From: Capnocytophaga canis
Lineage (GTDB): Bacteria; Bacteroidota; Bacteroidia; Flavobacteriales; Flavobacteriaceae
Length of the DNA: 32,467 nucleotides
Direction of reading: 5' to 3'
NCBI RefSeq assembly: GCF_000827555.1
Contig: NZ_CDOI01000013.1
Location: 1-32,467, forward strand
Shown here: positions 24,547-32,467 of the stretch, in pieces
Layout of the letters: every line of letters begins with the position of its first letter
How positions within the stretch are numbered: the first letter of the stretch is position 1
The notes under the pieces: generated by a model
Seen by the model: the letters and a program-made list of their open reading frames with translations, nothing else
What the model was told of the DNA's origin: nothing
Databases searched by the model: none
Made by a program: the position numbers and the translations under genes

Positions 24547-25050
24547 CTCCCAATCACCGCGTACTTTGAGTACCTGTGTGATTACATCCCGAACACAACC
24601 TTTACCCCCTTCCAAGTGGGAAATATAATCGGCTACGGCTTTTACTTCAGGAGCAGCATCTTGTGGACAGGTAGCTAATCCAGCGTGTTTCATTGGAGGA
24701 ATGTCCGGTAAATCGTCTCCCATATAAAGAATTTGTTCCTTTTTTAAGCCTTTATTTTTTTGGTATTCAAGAAAAGTATCTAATTTTTGGTGTCTTTTCA
24801 TGAATATATCCGTAATTCCCAAATCTTCAAAACGTTTTTTAGTTCCTTGGTTATTTCCGCCCGTAATGATGCAAATGTTATATCCTTTTTCAATAGCGTA
24901 TTTCATTACGAAACCATCCTTAACGCTCATGCTTCGAAGTAATTCTCCTTCATTGGTTACTAATACTTGAGCATTGGTTAGTACGCCATCCACATCAAAA
25001 ACAAATGTGGTTACGTCTTTTAAAAATTCTTTATAACTTTTCTTTTCCAT
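24541..25050 (-). CDS. kdsC: 3-deoxy-D-manno-octulosonate 8-phosphate phosphatase
   Basis: A 169-residue C0-type HAD phosphatase that hydrolyses Kdo-8-phosphate to Kdo for the inner core of LPS. HAD motif I is FDVDGVLT with nucleophile D19 and general acid D21; motif II is IITGGNN; the lysine is in KGLKKEQ; motif IV is MGDDLPDIPPM. The short insert after motif I (QVLVTNEGELLRSMSVKDG) and the length fit the tetrameric KdsC family. Its start overlaps the end of the DUF2520 gene by 20 bases, so translation is probably coupled. The promoter for the metal locus lies just beyond its stop codon. Confidence 0.95.
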   Translation of the reverse strand: MEKKSYKEFLKDVTTFVFDVDGVLTNAQVLVTNEGELLRSMSVKDGFVMKYAIEKGYNICIITGGNNQGTKKRFEDLGITDIFMKRHQKLDTFLEYQKNKGLKKEQILYMGDDLPDIPPMKHAGLATCPQDAAPEVKAVADYISHLEGGKGCVRDVITQVLKVRGDWEF

Positions 25051-25804
25051 ATGTGGTTAATATTGAATTTGTAATTGTTTTGTATATCTCTTTTTCAACT
25101 CCATTGAGCATAGCCATGTGATTTTTGATTGTTTGTTGGTCATCGCGTCGGGCAGGTCCCGTTTGAGCTTCTATGGCTGAAATATTTTGTAACTTTTCAA
25201 AGGTCTCGGTTAATAAAGGTTTGAGTATTTCGAAGGGAATTTTATGTTCATCGCACAGTTTTTGACCAATCCCTACCAGATGGTTAGTAAAATTATTTAC
25301 AAAAACTGCTGAAATATGGAGTATTTTTCGTTGAAAACTATTAATTTCATAGATGTTTTCAGAAATAGATTCAGCTAAATGGCGTAAAATGTTCAAATCT
25401 TCTGCTTTTTTAGCTTCTAAGCATAATGGAATTTTCCTAAAATCTACGGGTTTAGCTTTTGAAAACGATTGCAATGGATAAAAAACACCTTTTCTATTTT
25501 TGTCATTCAGTAAGTCAATGTCCGTATTTCCTGAAGTATGAACCACTAATGAGTTGGTGTAAGGCAACCGTGCTGAAACATCAGCAATCGCATCGTCTTT
25601 CACAGCAATGATGGTCAAATCAGTGGGTTTTAATTCGGCGATATGAGTCGTTTTCTTAATTTGAAATTTATCAAAATCAGAAGTGAAGCAACTTCTGTTG
25701 TAAAGTTGCTTCACTTCCACATCTGTTAATTTGAGGAAAGTATTAACCAAATGAAAAGCTACGTTTCCTCCTCCAATAACTGTAATCGTCAATGTTTTTT
25801 TCAT
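25031..25804 (-). CDS. Rossmann-like/DUF2520 protein
   Basis: A 257-residue cytosolic protein with an N-terminal NAD(P)-binding Rossmann fold (TITVIGGGNVAFHLVNTF: GxGxxA-like GGGNVA) and the C-terminal helical DUF2520 domain (KILHISAVFVNNFTNHLVGI, then PLLTETFEKL and the conserved AQTGPARRDD). It resembles ketopantoate and F420-dependent NADP reductases in structure, and an oxidoreductase role is assumed, but the substrate is not known. Next to kdsC it belongs to a gene arrangement I recall in other Flavobacteria. It overlaps kdsC by 20 bases and lies 11 bases after the preceding lipoprotein gene. Confidence 0.9.
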   Translation of the reverse strand: MKKTLTITVIGGGNVAFHLVNTFLKLTDVEVKQLYNRSCFTSDFDKFQIKKTTHIAELKPTDLTIIAVKDDAIADVSARLPYTNSLVVHTSGNTDIDLLNDKNRKGVFYPLQSFSKAKPVDFRKIPLCLEAKKAEDLNILRHLAESISENIYEINSFQRKILHISAVFVNNFTNHLVGIGQKLCDEHKIPFEILKPLLTETFEKLQNISAIEAQTGPARRDDQQTIKNHMAMLNGVEKEIYKTITNSILTTYGKEKL

Positions 25805-25815
25805 CGATTTTTATA

Positions 25816-26376
25816 TTAATATATGCTCCAATCTACCACCATTCGGTCGATTTTAGCATCTTCCTCGATGTCATCTTTGGTTACATCAGATGAAAGTCCA
25901 AAATTTTTATTTTTTAAAGCCGATTTATCAAACGTAAAATAAACGTTTTCACCTTTCGGAGTAATTAAAATACTTTTAAAGGTCTGTTCTATTTCAAAAT
26001 CAGTGTATTTTGATTTAATATCTTTGTAAGTACTTGCCAAAGAGATTCCTTTTTCTGTGGTAAAACGCGGATCTAATATACGTACGCTTTCCACGACTTT
26101 TTCATTTGTTTTTCCACTAATGGCAGGTGTGATTTCCAGTAATTCTTTTCCTCCTTTTTCAAAGATTAGAATACGCTCAGTGTTCGCATATCGGAGTTCT
26201 CCTTCATAGGTACTGTTCACTAACGAATCCTTAGCATAAATAGAATCTAATTTCTGTACAGCTACATTTTTTTGTAATACACCTACGCTTTCTTTGGTTA
26301 TTAAATAGGTTTTATTCTCAGAATTACAAGCTATTATTGATAAAGCAATAAACGTTAATCCAATTATTTTTCTCAT
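25816..26376 (-). CDS. Lipoprotein of unknown function
   Basis: A 186-residue lipoprotein with signal peptide MRKIIGLTFIALSIIACNSE; the lipid cysteine is residue 17. The mature protein is rich in charged residues and beta strands (ITKESVGVLQKNVAVQKLDS, ILIFEKGGKELLEI, KGISLASTYKDIKSKYTDFE). The last segment looks like a domain known from Flavobacterial hypotheticals that measure a starting-region offset (STYKDIKSKYTD), but I cannot name it. After the cysteine, NSENK carries no K-D-E run. Neighbours are the DUF853 ATPase (24 bases upstream) and the DUF2520 gene, so all four genes of 24541-27951 look like one operon. Confidence 0.75.
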   Translation of the reverse strand: MRKIIGLTFIALSIIACNSENKTYLITKESVGVLQKNVAVQKLDSIYAKDSLVNSTYEGELRYANTERILIFEKGGKELLEITPAISGKTNEKVVESVRILDPRFTTEKGISLASTYKDIKSKYTDFEIEQTFKSILITPKGENVYFTFDKSALKNKNFGLSSDVTKDDIEEDAKIDRMVVDWSIY

Positions 26377-26400
26377 GTTCTAACTATTGATTTTATATAT

Positions 26401-27951
26401 TTATTTTTTAATAACTTTATTTAGTATTCCCAACACTCCACGCACAAAAGTAGCACTTGTCACCATTTTCAACAGCGGATTTTGAGCGGTTGAGCGAGTT
26501 GTTCGAGATGTTTTGCGTGTTGTAGGGGATTGTGATTGACGCGATTGCTGTTTTTCAGCTAACTCACGTTCTTTTTCTTTGGTTGCACTGGCTTGAATTT
26601 CAGCTATTTTTTTGTTTAATAACTCGTAAGCACTTTCTCGGTCAATGGTTTCGTTGTATTTTTTGGCTAATTCCGACCGATTTACTAAACTATTTATTTC
26701 GGCATCAGAAAGAATATCCATACGACTCATCGGAGCTCTAAGCATGGTAGCAACCAAAGGGGTAGGGATTCCTTTTTCGTTCAAAACTGTCACGAAAGCT
26801 TCTCCTGTTCCTAAAGAGGTCAGTACTTCTGCAGTGTTGTAGTATTCTGTGATTGGGTAATTTTCAGCCGTTAGTTTGATGGCTTTTCGATCTTTGGCAG
26901 TGAAGGCTCTCAGAGCGTGTTGCACTTTCATTCCTAATTGCGAAAGTACAGCATCAGGTACATCTGTTGGATTTTGTGTGCAGAAAATCAAACCGACGCC
27001 TTTGGAACGGATTAATTTAACGATATTTTCTAATTGATTCAACAAGGTTTTTGATGCTTCACTGAAAATTAAGTGAGCTTCATCAATAAAAATCACCAAT
27101 TTAGGTTTTTTAAGGTCTCCTTCCTCTGGGAAAGTTGAGTAGATTTCTGCTAACAAACTGAGCATGAAAGTAGAAAACATCTTTGGACGATCTTGAATGT
27201 CTGTCAATCGGATAATATTTACATACCCTTCACCTTTATTGTTAGTTCTTAGTAAATCAGAGGGTTCAAAACTACGTTCGCCGAAGAATAATTCTCCTCC
27301 TTGGTGTTCCAATTCCACTATTTTTCGGAGAATAGCACTTGTTGATGTTTTAGCTATAGCTCCGTATTCTTTTTCAAAATCAGTTTTACCTTCTTCTGTA
27401 GCAAATTGGAGTATTTTTTTCAAATCTTTTAAGTCCAACAGCGGGTAATTGTGATCATCACAATACTTAAAGATAACAGCTAACACGCCTTCTTGTACAT
27501 CGCTCAAATCTAAAATACGGGAAAGTAATACCGACCCGAACTCAGAAACTGTAGCACGTAAACGAACCCCTTTTTGTTCTGAAATGGTTAAAAGCTCCAC
27601 AGGGAACGATTGATTTTCAAAAGGAAGCCCTATCTTTCTATGACGTTCTGTAATGAAAGATTTTTCTTCACCTGCTTCTGCCAATCCGCTTAAATCACCC
27701 TTCAAGTCCATTAAAAGTACAGGAACACCATTTTTGGATAAATTCTCTGCAATGACTTGCAAAGTTTTGGTTTTTCCTGTACCAGTCGCACCTGCGATGA
27801 GTCCATGACGATTCAAAGTTTTTAGAGGTAAATTAACTAACAGATTTTCAATGGGTTCTCCATCGAATATCGCACCTCCTAATGTAATGTAGTCGCCCTT
27901 ACAGGTATATCCCGAAAGGATATGCTCCTTAAAAGATTCTATTTTACTCAT
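26401..27951 (-). CDS. HerA-like ATPase, DUF853 family
   Basis: A 516-residue P-loop ATPase of the FtsK/HerA superfamily. Walker A GATGTGKT at 54-61; Walker B VIFIDEAHL at about 287-295; sensor segment IFCTQNPTDVPDAVLSQLGM; and an arginine region HALRAFTAKDRKAIKLTAE. The C-terminal 70 residues form a charged coil (KKIAEIQASATKEKERELAE) and a Ser/Thr/Arg-rich linker followed by a short hydrophobic end. The family (E. coli YjgR) is annotated as a putative helicase or DNA translocase; no substrate is established, and no NurA nuclease partner is encoded here, so a HerA-NurA role is not supported. Confidence 0.9.
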   Translation of the reverse strand: MSKIESFKEHILSGYTCKGDYITLGGAIFDGEPIENLLVNLPLKTLNRHGLIAGATGTGKTKTLQVIAENLSKNGVPVLLMDLKGDLSGLAEAGEEKSFITERHRKIGLPFENQSFPVELLTISEQKGVRLRATVSEFGSVLLSRILDLSDVQEGVLAVIFKYCDDHNYPLLDLKDLKKILQFATEEGKTDFEKEYGAIAKTSTSAILRKIVELEHQGGELFFGERSFEPSDLLRTNNKGEGYVNIIRLTDIQDRPKMFSTFMLSLLAEIYSTFPEEGDLKKPKLVIFIDEAHLIFSEASKTLLNQLENIVKLIRSKGVGLIFCTQNPTDVPDAVLSQLGMKVQHALRAFTAKDRKAIKLTAENYPITEYYNTAEVLTSLGTGEAFVTVLNEKGIPTPLVATMLRAPMSRMDILSDAEINSLVNRSELAKKYNETIDRESAYELLNKKIAEIQASATKEKERELAEKQQSRQSQSPTTRKTSRTTRSTAQNPLLKMVTSATFVRGVLGILNKVIKK

Positions 27952-27963
27952 TCTTTTTGTTCA

Positions 27964-27994
27964 CAAAGTTACAAGGTAACAAAGGTACAACAAA
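27964..27994 (-). promoter_or_regulatory. Promoter of the DUF853-kdsC operon
   Basis: Minus strand: TTTG (27994-27991), 19-base spacer, TAACTTTG (27971-27964), a full match to the Bacteroidota consensus, 12 bases before the start codon at 27951. A second exact -7 box, TACCTTTG, lies 16 bases further upstream (27987-27980) without a good -33 box. Confidence 0.7.
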
Positions 27995-28239
27995 AAGTGG
28001 AAAAAAAGAAAGTTTCATTTCAAAAAAACAGAATTGAAAGCTAATATTATTTTTTAACATCTTGTTTTCTAAAAAAGATGTCAAAAAATATATTTTATAT
28101 ATGATTGATTATAAGTTGTTTAATTTATGTACATTTTTCATATAACAAAAAAAATCTTTTTTTATTAGCCCAGTACAAATATTCTTCGTACATTAGCACG
28201 TTAATTGAATACAAAACATAAAAAATAGTAAGAAATAAT

Positions 28240-30768
28240 ATGGCAGAAGGAGAAAAACTCATTCCAGTGGACATTGGTGATGAGATGAAATCCGCTTACA
28301 TTGACTACTCAATGTCGGTAATTGTTTCGCGAGCATTGCCCGATGTGCGTGATGGTTTGAAGCCAGTGCATCGTAGGGTGTTGTTCGGGATGAATGAATT
28401 AGGAGTTTTTAGCAATAGTCAACACAAAAAATCAGCAAGGATTGTGGGAGAAGTTCTTGGTAAGTACCACCCCCATGGAGATTCCTCAGTATATGATACT
28501 ATGGTACGTATGGCTCAAGATTGGAGCTTACGTTACATGCTTGTTGATGGAAAAGGAAACTACGGTTCGGTTGATGGCGATCCTCCTGCGGCAATGCGTT
28601 ACACAGAGGCTCGTATGCGTAAGATTTCCGAAGATATGTTGGTTGATATTGACAAAGACACGGTCGACCATCAGTATAACTTCGATGATACTTTGTTGGA
28701 GCCCAAGGTTTTGCCAACGCGTATCCCCAGTTTATTAGTTAATGGTTCTTCGGGAATTGCTGTAGGTATGGCAACCAATATGGCTCCTCATAATTTGACG
28801 GAAGTCATTGATGGAACGGTAGCCTACATTGAAAATCCTGAAATAGATATTGAAGAGCTAATAAAATATGTCAAAGCTCCTGATTTCCCTACAGGAGGTA
28901 TCATTTATGGTTATGAAGGCGTTCGAGAGGCATTCAAAACGGGACGTGGTCGAGTTGTTGTACGTGCGAAAACTAATATCGAAGAAGTAAATGGAAAGGA
29001 ATGCATCATAGTTACCGAAATTCCATATCAGGTCAATAAAGCTGAAATGATTAAAAAAACGGTGGATTTGATCAATGAGAAGAGAATTGAAGGAATTTCA
29101 GAGGTGCGAGACGAATCGTCTGGAAGAGGAGGAATGCGTGTTGTTTATGTTTTGAAACGAGATGCTGTAGCTAATGTAGTATTAAATAATTTATTCAAAC
29201 ATACTGCTCTTCAAACATCGTTCAGTGTAAATAACATTGCTTTAGTTGACGGTCGTCCACAATTGTTAAATTTGAAGGATTTAATTCACTATTTTGTGGA
29301 ACACCGCTATGATGTGGTTTATCGCAGAACTCAGTTCGAACTGAAAAAAGCACAGGAAAGAGCACATATTTTAGAAGGATTAATCATTGCTTCTGATAAC
29401 ATTGACGAGGTAATTGCCATTATCCGTTCGTCGGAAAATGCGAACGAAGCTCGTACCAGATTGATGGAGCGTTTTGCATTATCTGAGATTCAATCACGAG
29501 CCATTGTTGAGATGCGTTTGCGTCAGCTAACAGGTCTGGAGCAAGATAAGTTGCGTATTGAATATGAGGAGGTTATGGCTCTTATTAAAGATTTGGAAGA
29601 CATCATCGCACGGAAAGAGCGTCGTACTGAAATTATCAAAGAAGAATTGCTTGAGGTGAAGGCAAAATATGGTGATGAACGTCGTTCACAAATTGAATAT
29701 GCAGGAGGAGAGTTTAGTGTTGAGGATATGATTCCTGATGAAACAATGGTCATCACAATTACACATGCTGGATACATTAAACGTACATCGTTGAACGAAT
29801 ACAAAACCCAAAATAGGGGAGGTGTGGGGCAGAAAGCGTCCAATACGCGTGACCAAGATTTCTTAGAACATCTGTTCGTAAGCTCGAATCACCAATACAT
29901 GTTGTTCTTTACCCAAAAAGGAAAATGTTTTTGGATGCGCGTGTATGAAATTCCTGAAGGAACAAAAACATCGAAAGGAAGAGCCATTCAAAATCTTATC
30001 AATATTGAACAAGATGATAAGGTTAAAGCCTTTATCAGCGTAAAAGATTTGAAAGATGAGGAATACATCAATAACAACTTTTTGATTATGGCGACAAAAC
30101 AAGGAATCGTCAAGAAAACGTTATTGGAGGAGTACTCCCGTCCACGTCAAAATGGAATAAACGCTATTACCATTAAAGATGGTGATGAGTTGTTAGAAGC
30201 AAAACTTACTTCAGGAAAAAGTCAACTAATGTTGGCAGTGAAATCAGGACGAGCTATTCGTTTCGAAGAGGAAAAAGTACGTGCAGTAGGACGTAACTCA
30301 CAAGGGGTTCGAGGTATTGATTTGGACGTGGAAACAGACGAAGTAGTTGGAATGATCGCTATTGAAAATCCGCAGGAAGAAACCGTTTTGGTGGTTTCAG
30401 AAAACGGCTACGGAAAACGTTCTTACATTGATGAACCTGAAACTGGAGAAGCAGTTTACCGAATTACCAATCGAGGAGGAAAAGGAGTAAAAACCATTTC
30501 AATCACTGAAAAAACAGGTAACTTAGTGGCTATTAAGAGTGTACTTAGTGGTGAAGATTTGATGATTATTAACAAATCTGGAATAGCTATCCGTTTACCA
30601 ATAGACGATTTACGAATTATGGGACGTGCAACACAAGGGGTTAGGCTCATCAATATTAAAGGAAATGACTCTATAGCAGCTGTTGCGAAAGTTATGAAGG
30701 AGGATGAGCAGGAATCTTCAACGGATGAAAATCAAGAAAATGGTACAGAAATTGAGAGTACAGAATAG
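28240..30768 (+). CDS. gyrA: DNA gyrase subunit A
   Basis: An 842-residue GyrA, the strand-cutting and strand-wrapping subunit of DNA gyrase. Start [20 protein letters not shown]; catalytic tyrosine Y121 (MRYTEARM); the quinolone region reads [10 protein letters not shown] with S82 and D86 at the E. coli 83 and 87 positions, i.e. the sensitive type. The C-terminal beta-pinwheel has six repeats and contains the GyrA box as NRGGKG (E. coli QRRGGKG), which marks it as gyrase and not topoisomerase IV ParC. The tail is acidic ([18 protein letters not shown]). The 288-bp region upstream, shared with the divergent DUF853 gene, contains no exact TAnnTTTG box for this strand; TACATTAG at 28189-28196 is one base off. 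Confidence 0.97.
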   Translation: MAEGEKLIPVDIGDEMKSAYIDYSMSVIVSRALPDVRDGLKPVHRRVLFGMNELGVFSNSQHKKSARIVGEVLGKYHPHGDSSVYDTMVRMAQDWSLRYMLVDGKGNYGSVDGDPPAAMRYTEARMRKISEDMLVDIDKDTVDHQYNFDDTLLEPKVLPTRIPSLLVNGSSGIAVGMATNMAPHNLTEVIDGTVAYIENPEIDIEELIKYVKAPDFPTGGIIYGYEGVREAFKTGRGRVVVRAKTNIEEVNGKECIIVTEIPYQVNKAEMIKKTVDLINEKRIEGISEVRDESSGRGGMRVVYVLKRDAVANVVLNNLFKHTALQTSFSVNNIALVDGRPQLLNLKDLIHYFVEHRYDVVYRRTQFELKKAQERAHILEGLIIASDNIDEVIAIIRSSENANEARTRLMERFALSEIQSRAIVEMRLRQLTGLEQDKLRIEYEEVMALIKDLEDIIARKERRTEIIKEELLEVKAKYGDERRSQIEYAGGEFSVEDMIPDETMVITITHAGYIKRTSLNEYKTQNRGGVGQKASNTRDQDFLEHLFVSSNHQYMLFFTQKGKCFWMRVYEIPEGTKTSKGRAIQNLINIEQDDKVKAFISVKDLKDEEYINNNFLIMATKQGIVKKTLLEEYSRPRQNGINAITIKDGDELLEAKLTSGKSQLMLAVKSGRAIRFEEEKVRAVGRNSQGVRGIDLDVETDEVVGMIAIENPQEETVLVVSENGYGKRSYIDEPETGEAVYRITNRGGKGVKTISITEKTGNLVAIKSVLSGEDLMIINKSGIAIRLPIDDLRIMGRATQGVRLINIKGNDSIAAVAKVMKEDEQESSTDENQENGTEIESTE

Positions 30769-30806
30769 AAACAAAAAAATATTGTAGAATTAATTACCAG
30801 AAACAA

Positions 30807-32066
30807 ATGAAAAAACCATTAGTGATAGCAGCTGCTTTATTAGTTTCAGCAACTGCATTTGGACAGAAAAAAGAACTCAGAGAAGTTGAAAAGCTAATCA
30901 AAAAAGGAGATTTAGCGGGAGCAAAAACGATGCTTTCTCAGGTGAAAAGCATAGCCTCAAGTGGTGATTTTGCGGCTCAATACTATTTTTTGGAAGGGAC
31001 AGTAGGTTTGGAAAATGCAAAGAAAAATGCTAATTTACTTGCCTCATTGAAAGATGCTTCACAAGCATTTGCCAAAGTGAGAGAAATAGAGGGAGGAAAA
31101 GGGAAATTTACAGCTCAACTACCTGCTTTAAGTGAAGTAGCCGCTAAAATTGCATCGAATAAAGGGCAAGAAGCGTACACAAAGCAAGATTTCAAAACAG
31201 CTACTACAGCTTTTGAACAGGTATACCGCTTCAGCCCAAAGGATACGGTCAATCTATACTATGCTGCTTCAATGGCTGTTCAAGATAAAGATTATGATTT
31301 GGCTTTGCAATATTACAAAGAGTTAAAAGATATGAACTACGATGGTTCAGAGGTTCTTTACTACGCAAAAGACAAGCAGTCAGGAGAGGAACAGTTATTT
31401 GGAAACAAAAATCAACGTGACTTGATGGTTAAAGGTGGAACGCACACGAATCCAAGAACCGAGAAAACCCCATCAAAACGCGCTGAAATCGTAAAAAATA
31501 TCGCTTACATTTATGTAGAGCAAGGCAAAAACGATGAAGCATTACAAGCTTTTGAAGAAGCTCGTAAGAGATTTCCAAACGATGCCAACATCGTGGTACA
31601 AGAGGCGATGATTTATTTCCAATTGGATAATAAAGATAAATTTAAAGAATTGATGCAAGAAGCTATCAGAATTGAACCTAATAATCCTGATTTGCATTAC
31701 AATATAGGAGTAATCAATTTACAACAAAATAATGTAGTTGAAGCTCGTAAATCATTTGAGGAAGCATTAAGACTAAAACCAGACTATGCAGCAGCTGCGT
31801 TAAACATCTCAACATCATACATTACTCAGGGTAATGCCTTGATTGAAGAGATGAATGCTTTGGGTAACTCAAAAGCAGATGTTAAAAAATACGAAGAATT
31901 GAGAGTGAAAAAAGATGATTTCTTCAAAAAAGGAGCAGATGTTTTGGAAGATTATGTAAAAAAACAAGGTAATACTAAGGATATTTTAGAGCAATTGAAA
32001 AGTATCTATGGTGCCTTAGGGGATCACAGCAATTTCCAAAGAATTAAATCTTTATTAGGAGAGTAG
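30807..32066 (+). CDS. Exported TPR-repeat protein
   Basis: A 419-residue protein with a type I signal peptide (cleavage likely after AFG at residue 19, mature start QKKELREV). The mature part is a series of TPR units; clear ones are GQEAYTKQDFKTATTAFEQV (about 115-135), NIAYIYVEQGKNDEALQAFE (about 230-250), DLHYNIGVINLQQNNVVEAR followed by KSFEEALRLKPDYAAAALNI, and a long helical end. No lipobox and no barrel, so it is expected to be periplasmic. TPR proteins act as scaffolds; I recognise no named family. It starts 38 bases after gyrA with no visible promoter or terminator between, so it is probably co-transcribed with gyrA. A terminator follows at 32095-32126. Confidence 0.85.
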   Translation: MKKPLVIAAALLVSATAFGQKKELREVEKLIKKGDLAGAKTMLSQVKSIASSGDFAAQYYFLEGTVGLENAKKNANLLASLKDASQAFAKVREIEGGKGKFTAQLPALSEVAAKIASNKGQEAYTKQDFKTATTAFEQVYRFSPKDTVNLYYAASMAVQDKDYDLALQYYKELKDMNYDGSEVLYYAKDKQSGEEQLFGNKNQRDLMVKGGTHTNPRTEKTPSKRAEIVKNIAYIYVEQGKNDEALQAFEEARKRFPNDANIVVQEAMIYFQLDNKDKFKELMQEAIRIEPNNPDLHYNIGVINLQQNNVVEARKSFEEALRLKPDYAAAALNISTSYITQGNALIEEMNALGNSKADVKKYEELRVKKDDFFKKGADVLEDYVKKQGNTKDILEQLKSIYGALGDHSNFQRIKSLLGE

Positions 32067-32094
32067 TCATTGATTGTCTCAAACGAAGTTAAAG

Positions 32095-32126
32095 AAAGTT
32101 GTCCACAATATTGGGCAACTTTTTTT
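32095..32126 (+). terminator. Terminator after the TPR gene (gyrA unit)
   Basis: An 11-bp stem (AAAGTTGTCCA at 32095-32105 with TGGGCAACTTT at 32112-32122, one wobble pair) followed by a T run to 32126. Confidence 0.85.
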
Positions 32127-32267
32127 GTATGGTAGTTTTTTTTTATCTTTTCACCTTTGTACAATGAATTGACTTTTATTAAACTTAAAAAAATACTTAT
32201 TTGGGTGTTATGTGAAAATCACAAAATATTTTAACATTTAAATCTATTCAGATATGAAAAATTAGCA

Positions 32268-32275
32268 TATATTTG
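32268..32275 (+). promoter_or_regulatory. Upstream -7 box before the repeat gene
   Basis: TATATTTG, an exact TAnnTTTG match, 88 bases before a second identical box. No good -33 box. If used, it would give a leader of about 30 bases to an alternative in-frame ATG at 32312 or about 100 bases to 32378. Confidence 0.45.
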
Positions 32276-32332
32276 CAACCTGATACAAAGCATTTAACTA
32301 CTCAAAACTTTATGAATTTCATTACAAAATAC

Positions 32333-32363
32333 TTGCATAACTCATTGAATTTCTGTATATTTG
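32333..32363 (+). promoter_or_regulatory. Proximal promoter of the repeat-containing gene
   Basis: TATATTTG at 32356-32363 with TTG at 32333-32335, 20 bases upstream. The predicted start of transcription is only about 8-10 bases before the ATG at 32378, a short leader often seen in this phylum. Confidence 0.6.
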
Positions 32364-32377
32364 CATTGCAAATTGAT

Positions 32378-32467
32378 ATGGAAAACGCAACGCAACGCAA
32401 CGCAACGCAACGCAACGCAACGCAACGCAACGCAACGCAACGCAACGCAACGCAACGCAACGCAACG
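32378..32467 (+). CDS. Start of a putative phase-variable gene (cut by window edge)
   Basis: The frame from the ATG at 32378 reads M-E and then N-A-T-Q-R repeated to the end of the window because the DNA enters an AACGC tandem repeat at codon 3. An in-frame upstream ATG at 32312 would add 22 residues (MNFITKYLHNSLNFCIFALQ-I-D), but it lies across the proximal promoter, so 32378 is preferred. Since 5 and 3 share no factor, all three frames read the same five codons in a cycle and none contains a stop; only the number of units decides the frame of the body of the gene. Loss or gain of one unit would shift the frame. The product beyond the repeat is outside the window and cannot be named. Confidence 0.6.
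   Translation, partial: MENATQRNATQRNATQRNATQRNATQRNAT
32384..32467. repeat. Pentanucleotide tandem repeat (AACGC, 16.8 units, runs off the window)
   Basis: Eighty-four bases of perfect AACGC repeats with no interruption, reaching the window end, so the true length is unknown. At 60% G+C it stands out from the AT-rich flank. It lies 6 bases after the A of a plausible start codon and 21 bases after a promoter box. Confidence 0.97.

Noticed and set aside
26401-27951. HerA-NurA end-resection or phage-defence module
   Set aside because: The ATPase is of the widespread DUF853 (YjgR) type, no nuclease partner is adjacent, and the neighbours are housekeeping genes.
28050-28088. Inverted repeat (ACATCTT/AAGATGT with T and A flanks) between the DUF853 and gyrA genes
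   Set aside because: The stem is short, interrupted and AT-only at the base; its position between divergent genes does not fit a terminator and no promoter overlaps it.
32312-32377. Upstream in-frame ATG as the start of the repeat gene
   Set aside because: It would place the strong proximal promoter within the coding region. It cannot be excluded because another -7 box lies at 32268-32275.

Overview
The window looks like chromosomal DNA of an AT-rich member of the Bacteroidota, most likely a Flavobacteriaceae relative close to Capnocytophaga. Evidence: many genes are preceded by the phylum-specific promoter form TTTG-N19/20-TAnnTTTG rather than sigma70-type boxes; purine-rich Shine-Dalgarno sites are largely absent; there are several Bacteroidota-type lipoproteins, two with a QKD/KDE stretch after the lipobox cysteine that resembles the Capnocytophaga surface-export signal; and there is a SusC/RagA-style regulatory domain in front of a TonB receptor. 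The genus is an inference. No rRNA, tRNA, insertion sequence, prophage or CRISPR array was seen.

Layout. 1-125: start of a lipoprotein gene running off the left edge. 601-6236: uvrA, then a DUF819 membrane protein, a DUF4369 lipoprotein and a zinc-less sirtuin, the last three closely spaced. 6345-7672: two single-gene units with their own promoter and terminator, a Dps ferritin and a PAS-only protein. 8114-10876: a membrane pyrophosphatase fused to an OmpA peptidoglycan-binding domain. 11039-14450 (minus): a dihydroorotase homologue without its metal ligands, then recG. 14553-17015 (minus): a hybrid histidine kinase with receiver and HPt domains, divergent from an M28 peptidase lipoprotein (17150-18160). 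18217-18741: a small membrane TPR protein.

18800-24390 (minus) is the most accessory-looking part: a small His/Cys-rich secreted protein, a TonB-dependent receptor, a ten-copy 21-bp tandem repeat, and three lipoproteins, the last one His-rich. I read it as a metal-acquisition locus, with zinc or copper as candidates; this is inferred from histidine content and gene order. A dyad lies just downstream of its promoter. 24541-27951 (minus) carries kdsC (Kdo for LPS), a DUF2520 gene, a lipoprotein and a HerA-like DUF853 ATPase. 28240-32066 carries gyrA and a secreted TPR protein.

The right edge (32378-32467) is the start of a new gene whose coding sequence enters a pentanucleotide tandem repeat (AACGC, 16.8 units to the edge) two codons after the ATG. 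This is the architecture of a slipped-strand phase-variable gene and is the strongest lead in the window. The second is the pyrophosphatase-OmpA fusion, and the third is the metal locus with its repeat array and palindromes.
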